A stretch of 64,000 nt of DNA from Psychrosphaera aestuarii (lineage in GTDB: Bacteria; Pseudomonadota; Gammaproteobacteria; Enterobacterales; Alteromonadaceae). Position numbers and translations under genes: made by a program. Under the pieces are notes generated by a model. The model had not been told where the DNA came from. It saw only the letters and a list, made by a program, of their open reading frames with translations, and searched no databases. The stretch covers positions 2,480,001-2,544,000 of the forward strand of contig NZ_CP072844.1 in assembly GCF_017948405.1 (NCBI RefSeq). Direction: 5' to 3'. Below, one piece after another: positions 1-6,636 of this stretch. Within the stretch, counting starts at the first letter, position 1. The number at the start of each line of letters is the position of its first letter.

Positions 1-186
1 AAAGCCAAACATAAGGTTAACGATAATCACGGCTGATGTTAGTGCTAAGTTATAGTCCCATATAAACTTTGGACCAAAGCTTACAAAAGCCAATGACAAT
101 AACCAAAGTCCCGTCCATTTGGCTAATAATTTTGTATTGGTTGCGGTCCTTGAATTTAAGTTGTCGCATAAATCATTTTTAGTCAT
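1..186 (-). CDS. Partial small membrane protein, function unknown
   Basis: The gene runs off the left edge, so only its first 62 codons are present, read on the minus strand from an ATG at 184-186. A purine-rich GAGGG ribosome binding site lies a few bases upstream. After about 23 polar residues (MTKNDLCDNL...) there is a hydrophobic helix (WTGLWLLSLAFVSFG), a short polar turn (PKFIWDY), and a second hydrophobic stretch (ALTSAVIIVNLMFGF). This suggests an inner-membrane protein with at least two helices. I do not recognise the family. It has its own promoter with an overlapping palindrome at 215-243. Confidence 0.6.
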   Translation of the reverse strand, partial: MTKNDLCDNLNSRTATNTKLLAKWTGLWLLSLAFVSFGPKFIWDYNLALTSAVIIVNLMFGF

Positions 187-214
187 CTTCTTGCCCTCAG
201 TAAATATACAATTT

Positions 215-243
215 TGAATACAGCTTACTTGTCATAATGACAA
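215..243 (-). promoter_or_regulatory. Promoter with overlapping palindromic operator
   Basis: Read on the minus strand, TTGTCA (238-243) and TATTCA (215-220) are separated by exactly 17 bases, a sigma70-like arrangement placing the transcript start near 208, just ahead of the ATG at 186. The -35 element lies inside the near-perfect palindrome TTGTCATAATGACAA at 229-243, which has 7-base arms around one central base. Such symmetry over a -35 element is typical of a repressor site, but which protein binds is unknown. Confidence 0.45.
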
Positions 244-516
244 ATCAACTTTACACACGTTCAAATAATAGACGCACAACAAAGTGATGTCAAACAAGTT
301 TTACATTAAGATTACTAAACTTTACTTATCCAGTATTAAACCGAAATCACTAACATGGCTTCATTGAACGCTTCTGTATGATTGTCTCTGTAAAATATCG
401 CTATATTAATAGCTTGCATTAGAGGTGTCGCCGAAATAGGTTTTGCGAAAACCAAAAGCTACTTTATGGTAAACTTTGATAAATAATTAAGTCGAATAAG
501 TTACAAGACACCATAG
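244..516. other. Intergenic stretch without a recognised gene
   Basis: Together with the promoter at 215-243, the gap at 187-516 separates two divergent small genes. In 244-516 I see AT-rich DNA, no open frame of useful length on either strand and no clear hairpin terminator. The promoter for the gene at 517 should lie in the AT-rich stretch just before it, but I could not pick a convincing -35/-10 pair. Confidence 0.4.
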
Positions 517-891
517 ATGCGCAAATCAGATAAAAAAATCGATAATGACATAAGAATTATCCTTACCTCTCTATGTGAGTCACTACTTGAGTCATTTGAA
601 GGCTTTGAGTGGCTCACTCATAAGGCCGATTATAAGAATTTCCCAAACAGTTTACGTATTCTTGTTGTTTTTGATACAGACACACGTTTGCAGTCGATTA
701 TAAGCTCAAAAATAGAAACTCAGATCGTTAGCAGCATCTGTCGATATTTAGAAAATATTAATATTAAACTTAACGCTAAAAACAACAAGGCTAACAAAAA
801 ATCTGATCAGCAGATCGTATTTGACAGTGAGGAATCTTGTATACGTGAAAGCGGTGGTAACTGGTCTAAACGTCTTAACAATCTGCGATAA
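517..891 (+). CDS. Conserved small hypothetical protein
   Basis: This 124-residue soluble protein has a basic N-terminus (MRKSDKKIDNDIR), a central segment (ESFEGFEWLTHKADYKNFPNS) and a polar tail ending NWSKRLNNLR. I believe similar proteins are conserved in Alteromonadales and Vibrio, where automatic pipelines sometimes label them Fis-family regulators. I see no helix-turn-helix that would support that name. It has no signal peptide or membrane segment. It stands alone, 99 bases before the photolyase gene. Function is unknown. Confidence 0.6.
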   Translation: MRKSDKKIDNDIRIILTSLCESLLESFEGFEWLTHKADYKNFPNSLRILVVFDTDTRLQSIISSKIETQIVSSICRYLENINIKLNAKNNKANKKSDQQIVFDSEESCIRESGGNWSKRLNNLR

Positions 892-990
892 ACCAAACCT
901 TCCATTATTTCGTAATGATTACCAATAATCTTTGTCTGATCTTGCTGGTTTTAGCAGGAGGGCATTTTAACGGTCGATATTGGGTTATCA

Positions 991-2457
991 ATGCGAGAAA
1001 AAATCAACATAGTTTGGTTCAAAAGAGATTTGCGCCTGTCAGATCATGAGCCGATAAAGCAGGCATTTAATTCAACTCTGCCTACGTTACTGATTTACAA
1101 TTTTGAACCAATATTGCTAAATGACAACCATTACAACGAACGTCATTGGCGCTTTGTATATCAATCAATTCAAGATCTTAATCAACAACTAGTCCGTTTT
1201 AATGCCAAGGTTTATATATTTAGCCAAGATATGCTGTCTCTTTTAGACTCTCTCGTCACACAATTTGATATTAACTGCATATATAGTCACCAGGAGATCG
1301 GTTTAAATAACACTTACGAACGTGATAAGCAGGTTCAACAATGGTGTACTAACAAGCATATAACTTGGCGCGAATATCAAACAGGAGCCGTTGTAAGGGG
1401 CAAGAAAAATCGAAAGTCATGGAATAAACTATGGGAGCTCTACATGGATGCATTCCCAGCGACACCGGACTGGAAAGATGTAAATACTATAGAGCTGAAT
1501 AACCATATCGAGCCCATTTTACCTGACAAATTTACTACTCCTAACGACTCGTTCCAGCAAGGCGGCCCAATGCAGGCTCGAAAAGTGTTAGAGTCGTTTC
1601 TGTCGAGTAGAGGTTCTAATTATCAAAAAAGTATTTCTAGTCCAAGTTTAAGTCAAACTGGTTGCTCACGACTATCTCCGTATCTTGCTTGGGGAAACAT
1701 AAGTTTGCGACAGGTGTTTCAAGCGACAATTCGAAAAATGCAACAGCTAGAGCCCCATCAAAAAAGTTGGAAACGCCCCCTATCAGCATTTATTTCTAGG
1801 CTACATTGGCATTGTCACTTTATGCAAAAGTTTGAGAGTGAGTGTCGCATGGAGTTTTACCCTGTTAATTCTGGTTACAATCAGTTTCCGTATCGCTCCG
1901 ATTCAAAAGCGATAGAACAACTTCAACATTGGCAAGACGGCAACACTGGTATTCCTATCATAGATGCATGTATGCGGTGTCTAAAGCATACTGGCTATAT
2001 CAACTTTAGGATGCGCGCCATGTTAGTCAGTTTTGTAACCCATCACTTAAACATAAGTTGGCAACAGGCAAGTCTTCCCCTTGCTAATTATTTCTTGGAT
2101 TTTGAGCCGGGGATTCATTACCCACAAATTCAAATGCAGGCATCGGTCACTGGTATAAATACAATTCGGCTTTATAACCCAATCAAACAATCTGAAGACA
2201 AAGATCCAAACGGCCACTTCATTCGACAATGGTGTCCTGAACTAAAAAACCTGCCGGATGAATATTTGCATCAACCTTGGACTCAGCCGCCACTAGAAGC
2301 TATCTTTAACGATTTTCAACTAGGTCGCGATTATCCAGAGCCTATTGTTAACTTAGAGGAAGCAAGTAAATCGGCAAGAGAGCGTTTGTGGGAATTTAGA
2401 GACAGATCTGACGTCCAACGAGCGATTCCATCGATACTGAGAAAACATGTCTCATAA
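991..2457 (+). CDS. Cryptochrome/DNA photolyase family flavoprotein
   Basis: This is a blue-light-driven DNA repair enzyme or photoreceptor of 488 residues. The N-terminal alpha/beta antenna domain (about 1-135) opens with the family hallmark [14 protein letters not shown]. The C-terminal FAD-binding domain (about 200-480) carries [18 protein letters not shown], the flavin-pocket stretch with [21 protein letters not shown], and the terminal block with [13 protein letters not shown] and [14 protein letters not shown]. Length and domain order are complete. Family members repair cyclobutane dimers or 6-4 photoproducts, or only signal; the sequence alone does not say which. The last four codons overlap the start of a DUF2256 gene, so the two are almost certainly translated together. 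The ribosome binding site before the ATG is weak. Confidence 0.9.
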   Translation: MREKINIVWFKRDLRLSDHEPIKQAFNSTLPTLLIYNFEPILLNDNHYNERHWRFVYQSIQDLNQQLVRFNAKVYIFSQDMLSLLDSLVTQFDINCIYSHQEIGLNNTYERDKQVQQWCTNKHITWREYQTGAVVRGKKNRKSWNKLWELYMDAFPATPDWKDVNTIELNNHIEPILPDKFTTPNDSFQQGGPMQARKVLESFLSSRGSNYQKSISSPSLSQTGCSRLSPYLAWGNISLRQVFQATIRKMQQLEPHQKSWKRPLSAFISRLHWHCHFMQKFESECRMEFYPVNSGYNQFPYRSDSKAIEQLQHWQDGNTGIPIIDACMRCLKHTGYINFRMRAMLVSFVTHHLNISWQQASLPLANYFLDFEPGIHYPQIQMQASVTGINTIRLYNPIKQSEDKDPNGHFIRQWCPELKNLPDEYLHQPWTQPPLEAIFNDFQLGRDYPEPIVNLEEASKSARERLWEFRDRSDVQRAIPSILRKHVS

Positions 2458-2602
2458 AAAGCTAAATCTTCCGTTTAAAATTTGTCCCGTCTGCAACCGC
2501 CCTTTTAACTGGCGGAAAAAATGGGAAAAAGAATGGCATAACGTGATCTATTGCTCAAAACGTTGTAGAAGCACAAAGTCAAAAACAACGTTAAATACCT
2601 AA
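2447..2602 (+). CDS. DUF2256 family small zinc-ribbon-like protein
   Basis: A 51-residue protein starts at an ATG inside the end of the photolyase gene, in the +1 frame, overlapping it by 11 bases. It is below the usual ORF length cut-off. It has two cysteine pairs, CPVC near residues 13-16 and C...C near 36-40 (YCSKRC), as in a treble-clef or zinc-ribbon fold, and a strongly basic aromatic middle ([13 protein letters not shown]). This pattern matches DUF2256, which is often found next to or fused to photolyase-family genes. A role in binding DNA, RNA or the photolyase is plausible but unproven. The overlap indicates translational coupling. Confidence 0.85.
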   Translation: MSHKKLNLPFKICPVCNRPFNWRKKWEKEWHNVIYCSKRCRSTKSKTTLNT

Positions 2603-2692
2603 ATATAAAAGCTCATTAAAAGGAAACAAAGCTTGGTTAAAAAGGCTTAAAATGTATTTAGTCGCGACAAAATTGAATTTTATTCATCTCAC

Positions 2693-2723
2693 AAAAAAGT
2701 CGCATTATAAAATGCGACTTTTT
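2693..2723. terminator. Bidirectional rho-independent terminator
   Basis: A 9-base stem (AGTCGCATT / AATGCGACT) around a 4-base loop is flanked by an A-run on the left and a T-run on the right, so it works in both directions. It separates the photolyase/DUF2256 transcript from the convergent dehydratase gene ending at 2757. Confidence 0.8.
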
Positions 2724-2756
2724 GCTGTAATTGTCTTTTAAAACTATTAAGAGGTG

Positions 2757-3932
2757 TTATTTAACCGTCACATTAGGCGAACGTTTAACAACGTCATCAT
2801 TCAGTTCAATACCAATTCCCGGAGTATCAGGCGCTTGGAAAAAACCATCTACAGGTTGTGGGTCTTGAATACAAAGTTCACGGTTCCACGACTTGATTGC
2901 ATAAGTATGATGCTCATGAATTAAGAAGTTTGGAATCGCGGTTTCTAAATGTAATGAAGCCGCTGTTGCTACTGGGCCACCACAAACGTGTGCTTGAACT
3001 CGAATGTCATAAACATCGGCATAGTCACAGACTTTTTTCGCTTCCGTGAAACCACCACATAAGCCAACATCTGGTTGCAATACGTCAATGCTTTGGTCTT
3101 CAAAGTACGGACGCACATCCCAGCGATGATATAAGCGTTCGCCACCAGCAATTGGCACCTTTACATTATCAGAAACTTTTTTGTGAACCGCTGAATTTAA
3201 ATAATTCACAGGCTCTTCATACATCATACAGCCCACTTCTTCGACTATCGCGCCCATTTGTATTGCAGACGCCGCGCCCATAAGTGAATGTGATTCAAAG
3301 ATAATATCAACATCTTCGCCAACGGCATTTCTAATGGCACGTAAACGATCGCCAAATAAACGCATTTGCGGTTTAGTGAATAACTTAGTTCTATCAAACG
3401 ACGAGCCGCCATCTGCATCATAAACAATTGGGTCAACTTTCACTGCGTCATAACCTTCAGCAACGGCTTTTAAGGCTGCTTCTGCGTACTCTTCTGGCTG
3501 AATAAGCTTGGTGATATCTTTGTCCCAGTCAAATTGTAATTGGCTAGCGTAAGTTCTTAACTTGTCGTTAGTTTTACCGCCTAACAATTGATAAACAGGT
3601 ACACCAAAGGCTTTCCCTTTGATATCCCACAGTGCCGTATCAATTGCACTCATTGCAGAGTATAAAACTGGTCCGCCACCTAAGCCCCAAAAGCTTTCGC
3701 GCAGCATACGACTCCACAACAGTTCAGTATTAAACGGATTAAAACCAATTAAAACCGCTTCAGCGATTTCTTTAATCATTGCAGCCGCAGCACTGTGTCC
3801 CCAGTCGTAGGCTAAACCAGCTTCACCAACACCAGTAATACCTTCGTCAGTGTGAATACGAACAAAAACAGGGTTCCAAGGAGGGCGTTCTGGGCAGTGA
3901 ATATCAAATATTTCTACGTGGGTGATTTTCAT
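2757..3932 (-). CDS. Enolase-superfamily (mandelate racemase type) sugar-acid dehydratase
   Basis: This 391-residue protein has an N-terminal capping domain (about 1-125) and a TIM barrel. Catalytic features visible are K165-x-D167, metal ligands E213, E239 and E265 (AGGE), and two histidines, H215 within E213-S-H215 and H315 in QAHVCGGP. In the D-galactonate dehydratase branch an acidic-x-His ligand and a later histidine supply the acid and base, so dehydration of an aldonic or uronic sugar acid is the best guess. The substrate cannot be read from sequence. It lies downstream of a class II aldolase on the same strand, consistent with a short sugar-acid breakdown route: dehydrate, then cleave or epimerise. 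A terminator follows. Confidence 0.8.
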   Translation of the reverse strand: MKITHVEIFDIHCPERPPWNPVFVRIHTDEGITGVGEAGLAYDWGHSAAAAMIKEIAEAVLIGFNPFNTELLWSRMLRESFWGLGGGPVLYSAMSAIDTALWDIKGKAFGVPVYQLLGGKTNDKLRTYASQLQFDWDKDITKLIQPEEYAEAALKAVAEGYDAVKVDPIVYDADGGSSFDRTKLFTKPQMRLFGDRLRAIRNAVGEDVDIIFESHSLMGAASAIQMGAIVEEVGCMMYEEPVNYLNSAVHKKVSDNVKVPIAGGERLYHRWDVRPYFEDQSIDVLQPDVGLCGGFTEAKKVCDYADVYDIRVQAHVCGGPVATAASLHLETAIPNFLIHEHHTYAIKSWNRELCIQDPQPVDGFFQAPDTPGIGIELNDDVVKRSPNVTVK

Positions 3933-3970
3933 TTTTGTCTCTTTTAATTAGGTTCTTTATTGTTTTTGTT

Positions 3971-3987
3971 CGTGACAATTGGTCACG
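3971..3987 (-). promoter_or_regulatory. Hairpin/palindrome between aldolase and dehydratase genes
   Basis: Six-base arms CGTGAC and GTCACG surround a 5-base AT-rich centre, in the gap between the two sugar-acid genes. No T-run follows in the transcript direction, so it is not a standard terminator. It could be an operator for a second promoter or an mRNA processing hairpin. The spacing between GTGA and TCAC is 7, so it is not a CRP site. Confidence 0.3.
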
Positions 3988-4035
3988 CTTTCAAATTAAA
4001 TGTCGGTCTTTACTACCAGGCTTTACTTATTCTTT

Positions 4036-4806
4036 TTACATATCAAAGTCAGGATACGCTCGCTTAACTTTTCGCATCATGGCTGGCCATGCTTTTTGGC
4101 CACCGGTTTGACCTGAATGGACTATATTCGCTTGTGCTTTTATGCCATCAACTATGCTTTGATCCACCATAAACGCAGCTTGACCCGTTGCTTGAACTTG
4201 CAACTGAATCTCACAAGCACGAGTTAAATCGTACATATGCATAAAGGCATCACCAATGGTTTTACCTAGTGTAATTGCACCATGGTTTTTAAGCAGGAAA
4301 AAATTAGCATTACCTAAGTCATCTTTTAAACGTTGCTTTTCATCTTCGTTAACTGCCAAGCCTTCATAATCATGGTAGGCCAACGACGCTAGGGCAAACA
4401 TAGAATATTGACTTAACGGCAATAAACCTTCTTCTAAACTTGCAACTGCAACAGTTTCATTGGTATGAACGTGCAATGTACATTGGTCTTCATGCCTTGC
4501 TTCATGTAATGCGCTATGAATAGTGAAGCCTGCTGGGTTAATGGTAAATGGACAGTTTTCCTGAACAATATTGCCTTCAATATCTATTTTTACCAAGTTC
4601 GACGCAGTGATTTCATCAAAGGTTAAACCAAAAGCATTTAATAAAAAGTGATCAGTACCCGGAATACGAGCTGATATATGAGAATGGATTAAATCGTCCC
4701 AGCCATGCATCACCATTAATCGATAACATGCGGCGAGTTCAACACGAGTTTGCCACTCTTGTTCTGACACTTGGCCTTTTAAACTTAACGTTGGCAATTC
4801 GTACAT
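4036..4806 (-). CDS. Class II aldolase/adducin family protein
   Basis: This 256-residue protein is a full-length single-domain member of the zinc-dependent fuculose-aldolase/ribulose-phosphate-epimerase fold. Visible motifs are LIHSHISARIPG near the N-terminus, the metal-binding HVHTNETVAVASLEEG in the middle, and FLLKNHGAITLG with its conserved NHG. I chose the ATG at 4806 over the longer TTG frame at 4821 because AAAGGA lies seven bases upstream of it. Family members cleave or epimerise sugar phosphates, and some adducin-like members act on sugar acids. Pairing with the dehydratase suggests a shared catabolic role. The substrate is not deducible. Confidence 0.8.
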   Translation of the reverse strand: MYELPTLSLKGQVSEQEWQTRVELAACYRLMVMHGWDDLIHSHISARIPGTDHFLLNAFGLTFDEITASNLVKIDIEGNIVQENCPFTINPAGFTIHSALHEARHEDQCTLHVHTNETVAVASLEEGLLPLSQYSMFALASLAYHDYEGLAVNEDEKQRLKDDLGNANFFLLKNHGAITLGKTIGDAFMHMYDLTRACEIQLQVQATGQAAFMVDQSIVDGIKAQANIVHSGQTGGQKAWPAMMRKVKRAYPDFDM

Positions 4807-5052
4807 AGATATTCCTTTCAACTCCGCTCTAACAATTCTGACTTGGCTGGCAGTATATCGAAATTAAAGATCCAGCCTTAATAACGGTTAATAATAATAT
4901 ATAGCGTGAAACTTTTATATCTTTGAATTTGATTCACATTAAAACAACCACTCATGCGCTTACTTTCACCTCTAATTTCATTTTTTCTTTATCTCTAATT
5001 TCACTTTGCTTCTGCAAGCACCTTCCCCGCACCTTACCCTAATCGATATTTG

Positions 5053-5071
5053 TTTTATGTTTATCATAAAA
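5053..5071. promoter_or_regulatory. Perfect palindrome upstream of HTH regulator gene
   Basis: Seven-base arms TTTTATG and CATAAAA surround TTTAT, directly upstream of the promoter of the XRE-type gene. The symmetry suggests a protein-binding site, or a weak hairpin at the end of the opposite-strand leader. It may be a second operator of the regulator encoded at 5114. Confidence 0.3.
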
Positions 5072-5077
5072 TTTAAT

Positions 5078-5112
5078 TTGACTAACATAAAACAAAACTC
5101 TATTGTTAGTCA
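5078..5112 (+). promoter_or_regulatory. Promoter embedded in a 9-base inverted repeat
   Basis: TTGACT (5078-5083) and TATTGT (5101-5106) are spaced by 17 bases. The inverted repeat TGACTAACA (5079-5087) and TGTTAGTCA (5104-5112) is perfect over nine bases; its left arm covers the -35 and its right arm covers the end of the -10 and the expected start point. This is a textbook position for autorepression by the downstream HTH protein. The predicted transcript start (about 5112-5114) coincides with the ATG at 5114. Confidence 0.6.
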
Positions 5113-5113
5113 C

Positions 5114-5335
5114 ATGAACATACGAATTAATTTAGATATAGAACTCGCGAAACAGAAAATGTCATTGACTGAGCTATCGCAGAAAATCGGTATCTCGATG
5201 ACTAACCTGTCTTTACTAAAAAACGGCAAAGTTAAAGCGATTCGATTTAGTACATTAGAAGCAATATGCCAGGCGTTAAATTGTCAGCCAGGTGATATTT
5301 TGGTGTATGAAGTTAAAGAGTCGGAACTGATATAA
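5114..5335 (+). CDS. Small XRE/Cro-family HTH regulator
   Basis: This 73-residue protein is essentially one helix-turn-helix domain: LTELSQKIGISMTNLSLLKNGKVKAIRFSTLEAICQALNCQPGDILVYE. It resembles the YozG-type regulators that sit next to small membrane proteins. A longer frame opens upstream but crosses the promoter, so the ATG at 5114 is chosen. No Shine-Dalgarno precedes that ATG and the -10 element ends only seven bases before it, so the mRNA may be leaderless. It is 14 bases before a membrane-protein gene with a good GGAG site, so the two form an operon, probably autoregulated through the inverted repeat at 5079-5112. Confidence 0.85.
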   Translation: MNIRINLDIELAKQKMSLTELSQKIGISMTNLSLLKNGKVKAIRFSTLEAICQALNCQPGDILVYEVKESELI

Positions 5336-5349
5336 CACTGGAGATCAAA

Positions 5350-5967
5350 ATGAACAGTCAATACATGAAACCCGCTATCGCAACATTAATGCTGGCGCTA
5401 ATATTTCCAATTTATTGGAGTACTGCGTTTTATTCAGCTAGTTTTAACAACGATATTTTTGCATTCATAAAAGCAGATATGATGACACTCAGCCTCACTG
5501 ATTTAATGTTTGTGACAATGGGGGCATTAGAAGTCTACGTATATCTAAGTCTGGCCAAAGCATTAAAGTCTCAACTTACGTCTCGCTTCGCACCTATTCT
5601 GCTTGTTGTGATGGCCATTGCCAGTGGTTTATTCCATGGAACGGTTTTATTTGATATTACGCTTTCAATGACAAATGGTGTTTTTTCAAATTCACTAACG
5701 GATAACATAGTCGCAACTGGTCTATTTTTAGGTGTGTGTGCGCTGGTTTTATTAGCTTTTGCCACGTTTATTTGCAGTATAGTGATTCTGGTGAACCATC
5801 AACAAATTAGTAGCATGTTAAAAGTGTTTGCCGCATTGCTGTTAGTGGTAAGCGTTTTACAAGTGACGGTTATCTTTTCTGCCTTTAACTTACTCTTGTT
5901 TCCATTCACTTTAGCTTTGCTCGCGTTATACTTTGTGAAAGAACCAGACACTTTGGAAGTTGTTTAA
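5350..5967 (+). CDS. Multi-pass membrane protein paired with HTH regulator
   Basis: This 205-residue protein has about five hydrophobic helices: near residues 8-28, 48-68, 80-100, 122-148 and 158-195. I recognise no catalytic motif. The arrangement of a short Cro-like regulator followed by a small membrane protein recalls the regulator/DUF2975 pairs of other bacteria, but I cannot confirm DUF2975 from the residues. It is co-transcribed with the regulator gene; ATG at 5350 follows GGAG. The C-terminal codons LEVV-stop are part of a fourfold 15-base tandem repeat, so the original end of the protein may have been elsewhere. Confidence 0.65.
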   Translation: MNSQYMKPAIATLMLALIFPIYWSTAFYSASFNNDIFAFIKADMMTLSLTDLMFVTMGALEVYVYLSLAKALKSQLTSRFAPILLVVMAIASGLFHGTVLFDITLSMTNGVFSNSLTDNIVATGLFLGVCALVLLAFATFICSIVILVNHQQISSMLKVFAALLLVVSVLQVTVIFSAFNLLLFPFTLALLALYFVKEPDTLEVV

Positions 5968-6010
5968 CAGAAAGTTGTTTAATTGGAAGTTGTTTAATTG
6001 GAAGTTGTTT
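5951..6010 (+). repeat. Four tandem copies of a 15-base unit across a stop codon
   Basis: The consensus AATTGGAAGTTGTTT occurs at 5951-5965, 5966-5980, 5981-5995 and 5996-6010. The last two copies are identical and the first two differ by two or three bases. The unit length is a multiple of three, and in the frame of the upstream membrane protein the first three copies close with the same Val-Val-stop; in the fourth, TTTAA has become TTTTAA and the frame stops a few codons later. The array therefore copies the gene's tail and stop codon downstream of the real one. Confidence 0.9.
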
Positions 6011-6020
6011 TAAATACCCT

Positions 6021-6506
6021 ATGACCCTAAATAAAACCGCGATATTTACCGAGCTCTTTATTCAATTAGAGAAGTCCTTTCTTGCAGCCACCGATGCTGC
6101 AGAAGGGGCGCGCCAATTAGCCACTCATGAACAAAGTAAACCAGAAACGCAATACGACACCGTAGGATTAGAAGCCTCTTACTTAGCGCATGGTCACTCA
6201 CAACGAGCTGCAGACTTAGCCAATGCCATAGAGAATTGGAAAGTTTTACAACACAAAGTATTCAGTAATGAGTCTACTATTGACGCGGGGGCTTTAGTTG
6301 AGATCCTTGACTCAAATGAGGTGTCTACAATGTTTTTAATCGGCAATTATTCTGGTGGTTTAAAAATTGAGGTATCAAACGAAATCATTACCGTTATCAC
6401 CTTATCGTCACCCCTAGGCGGAGCTATGAAAACTAAACAAGTCGGTGATGAGTTTCGACACCCAGTTAACGCCAAGAATATTTTGGAAATAACTCACCTA
6501 GTCTAG
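6021..6506 (+). CDS. GreA/GreB-related protein
   Basis: This 161-residue soluble protein begins with a helical region (TELFIQLEKSFLAATDAAEGARQLATHEQSKPETQYDTV..., about residues 8-85). Its C-terminal half resembles the FKBP-like domain of transcript cleavage factors, including MFLIGNYSGGLKIEV and SPLGGAMKTKQVGDEFRH, which parallels the SPIARALLGKxxGDE motif of GreA. The N-terminal helices lack the classic Gre coiled-coil tip with paired acidic residues. It probably touches RNA polymerase as other Gre-like proteins do, but cleavage activity is doubtful. It stands alone, just after the 15-base repeat array; no good ribosome binding site is visible. Confidence 0.6.
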   Translation: MTLNKTAIFTELFIQLEKSFLAATDAAEGARQLATHEQSKPETQYDTVGLEASYLAHGHSQRAADLANAIENWKVLQHKVFSNESTIDAGALVEILDSNEVSTMFLIGNYSGGLKIEVSNEIITVITLSSPLGGAMKTKQVGDEFRHPVNAKNILEITHLV

Positions 6507-6550
6507 CTTAAAGACCCAACAGCAATCAGAATTGTCTACAATCAAAACAA

Positions 6551-6577
6551 AAAAACGGAGCACTAGGCTCCGCTTTT
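6551..6577. terminator. Bidirectional terminator
   Basis: A stem CGGAGC/GCTCCG (6556-6561 and 6567-6572) has a 5-base loop, an A-run on its left and CTTTT on its right. The longer T-run is in the minus direction, where it ends the argS transcript. In the plus direction it can end the Gre-like gene. Confidence 0.8.
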
Positions 6578-6636
6578 CCGCAAATACTTGTAAATCTAAA
6601 GCCAACGTAAGAACGCGGATTTAAACATTTTTATAT

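Noticed and set aside
3971..3987. CRP binding site
   Set aside because: The half-sites GTGA and TCAC are separated by seven bases, not the six of the CRP consensus.
5006..5113. N-terminal extension of the HTH gene
   Set aside because: The extension crosses the -35/-10 elements and the inverted repeat, and has no family similarity.
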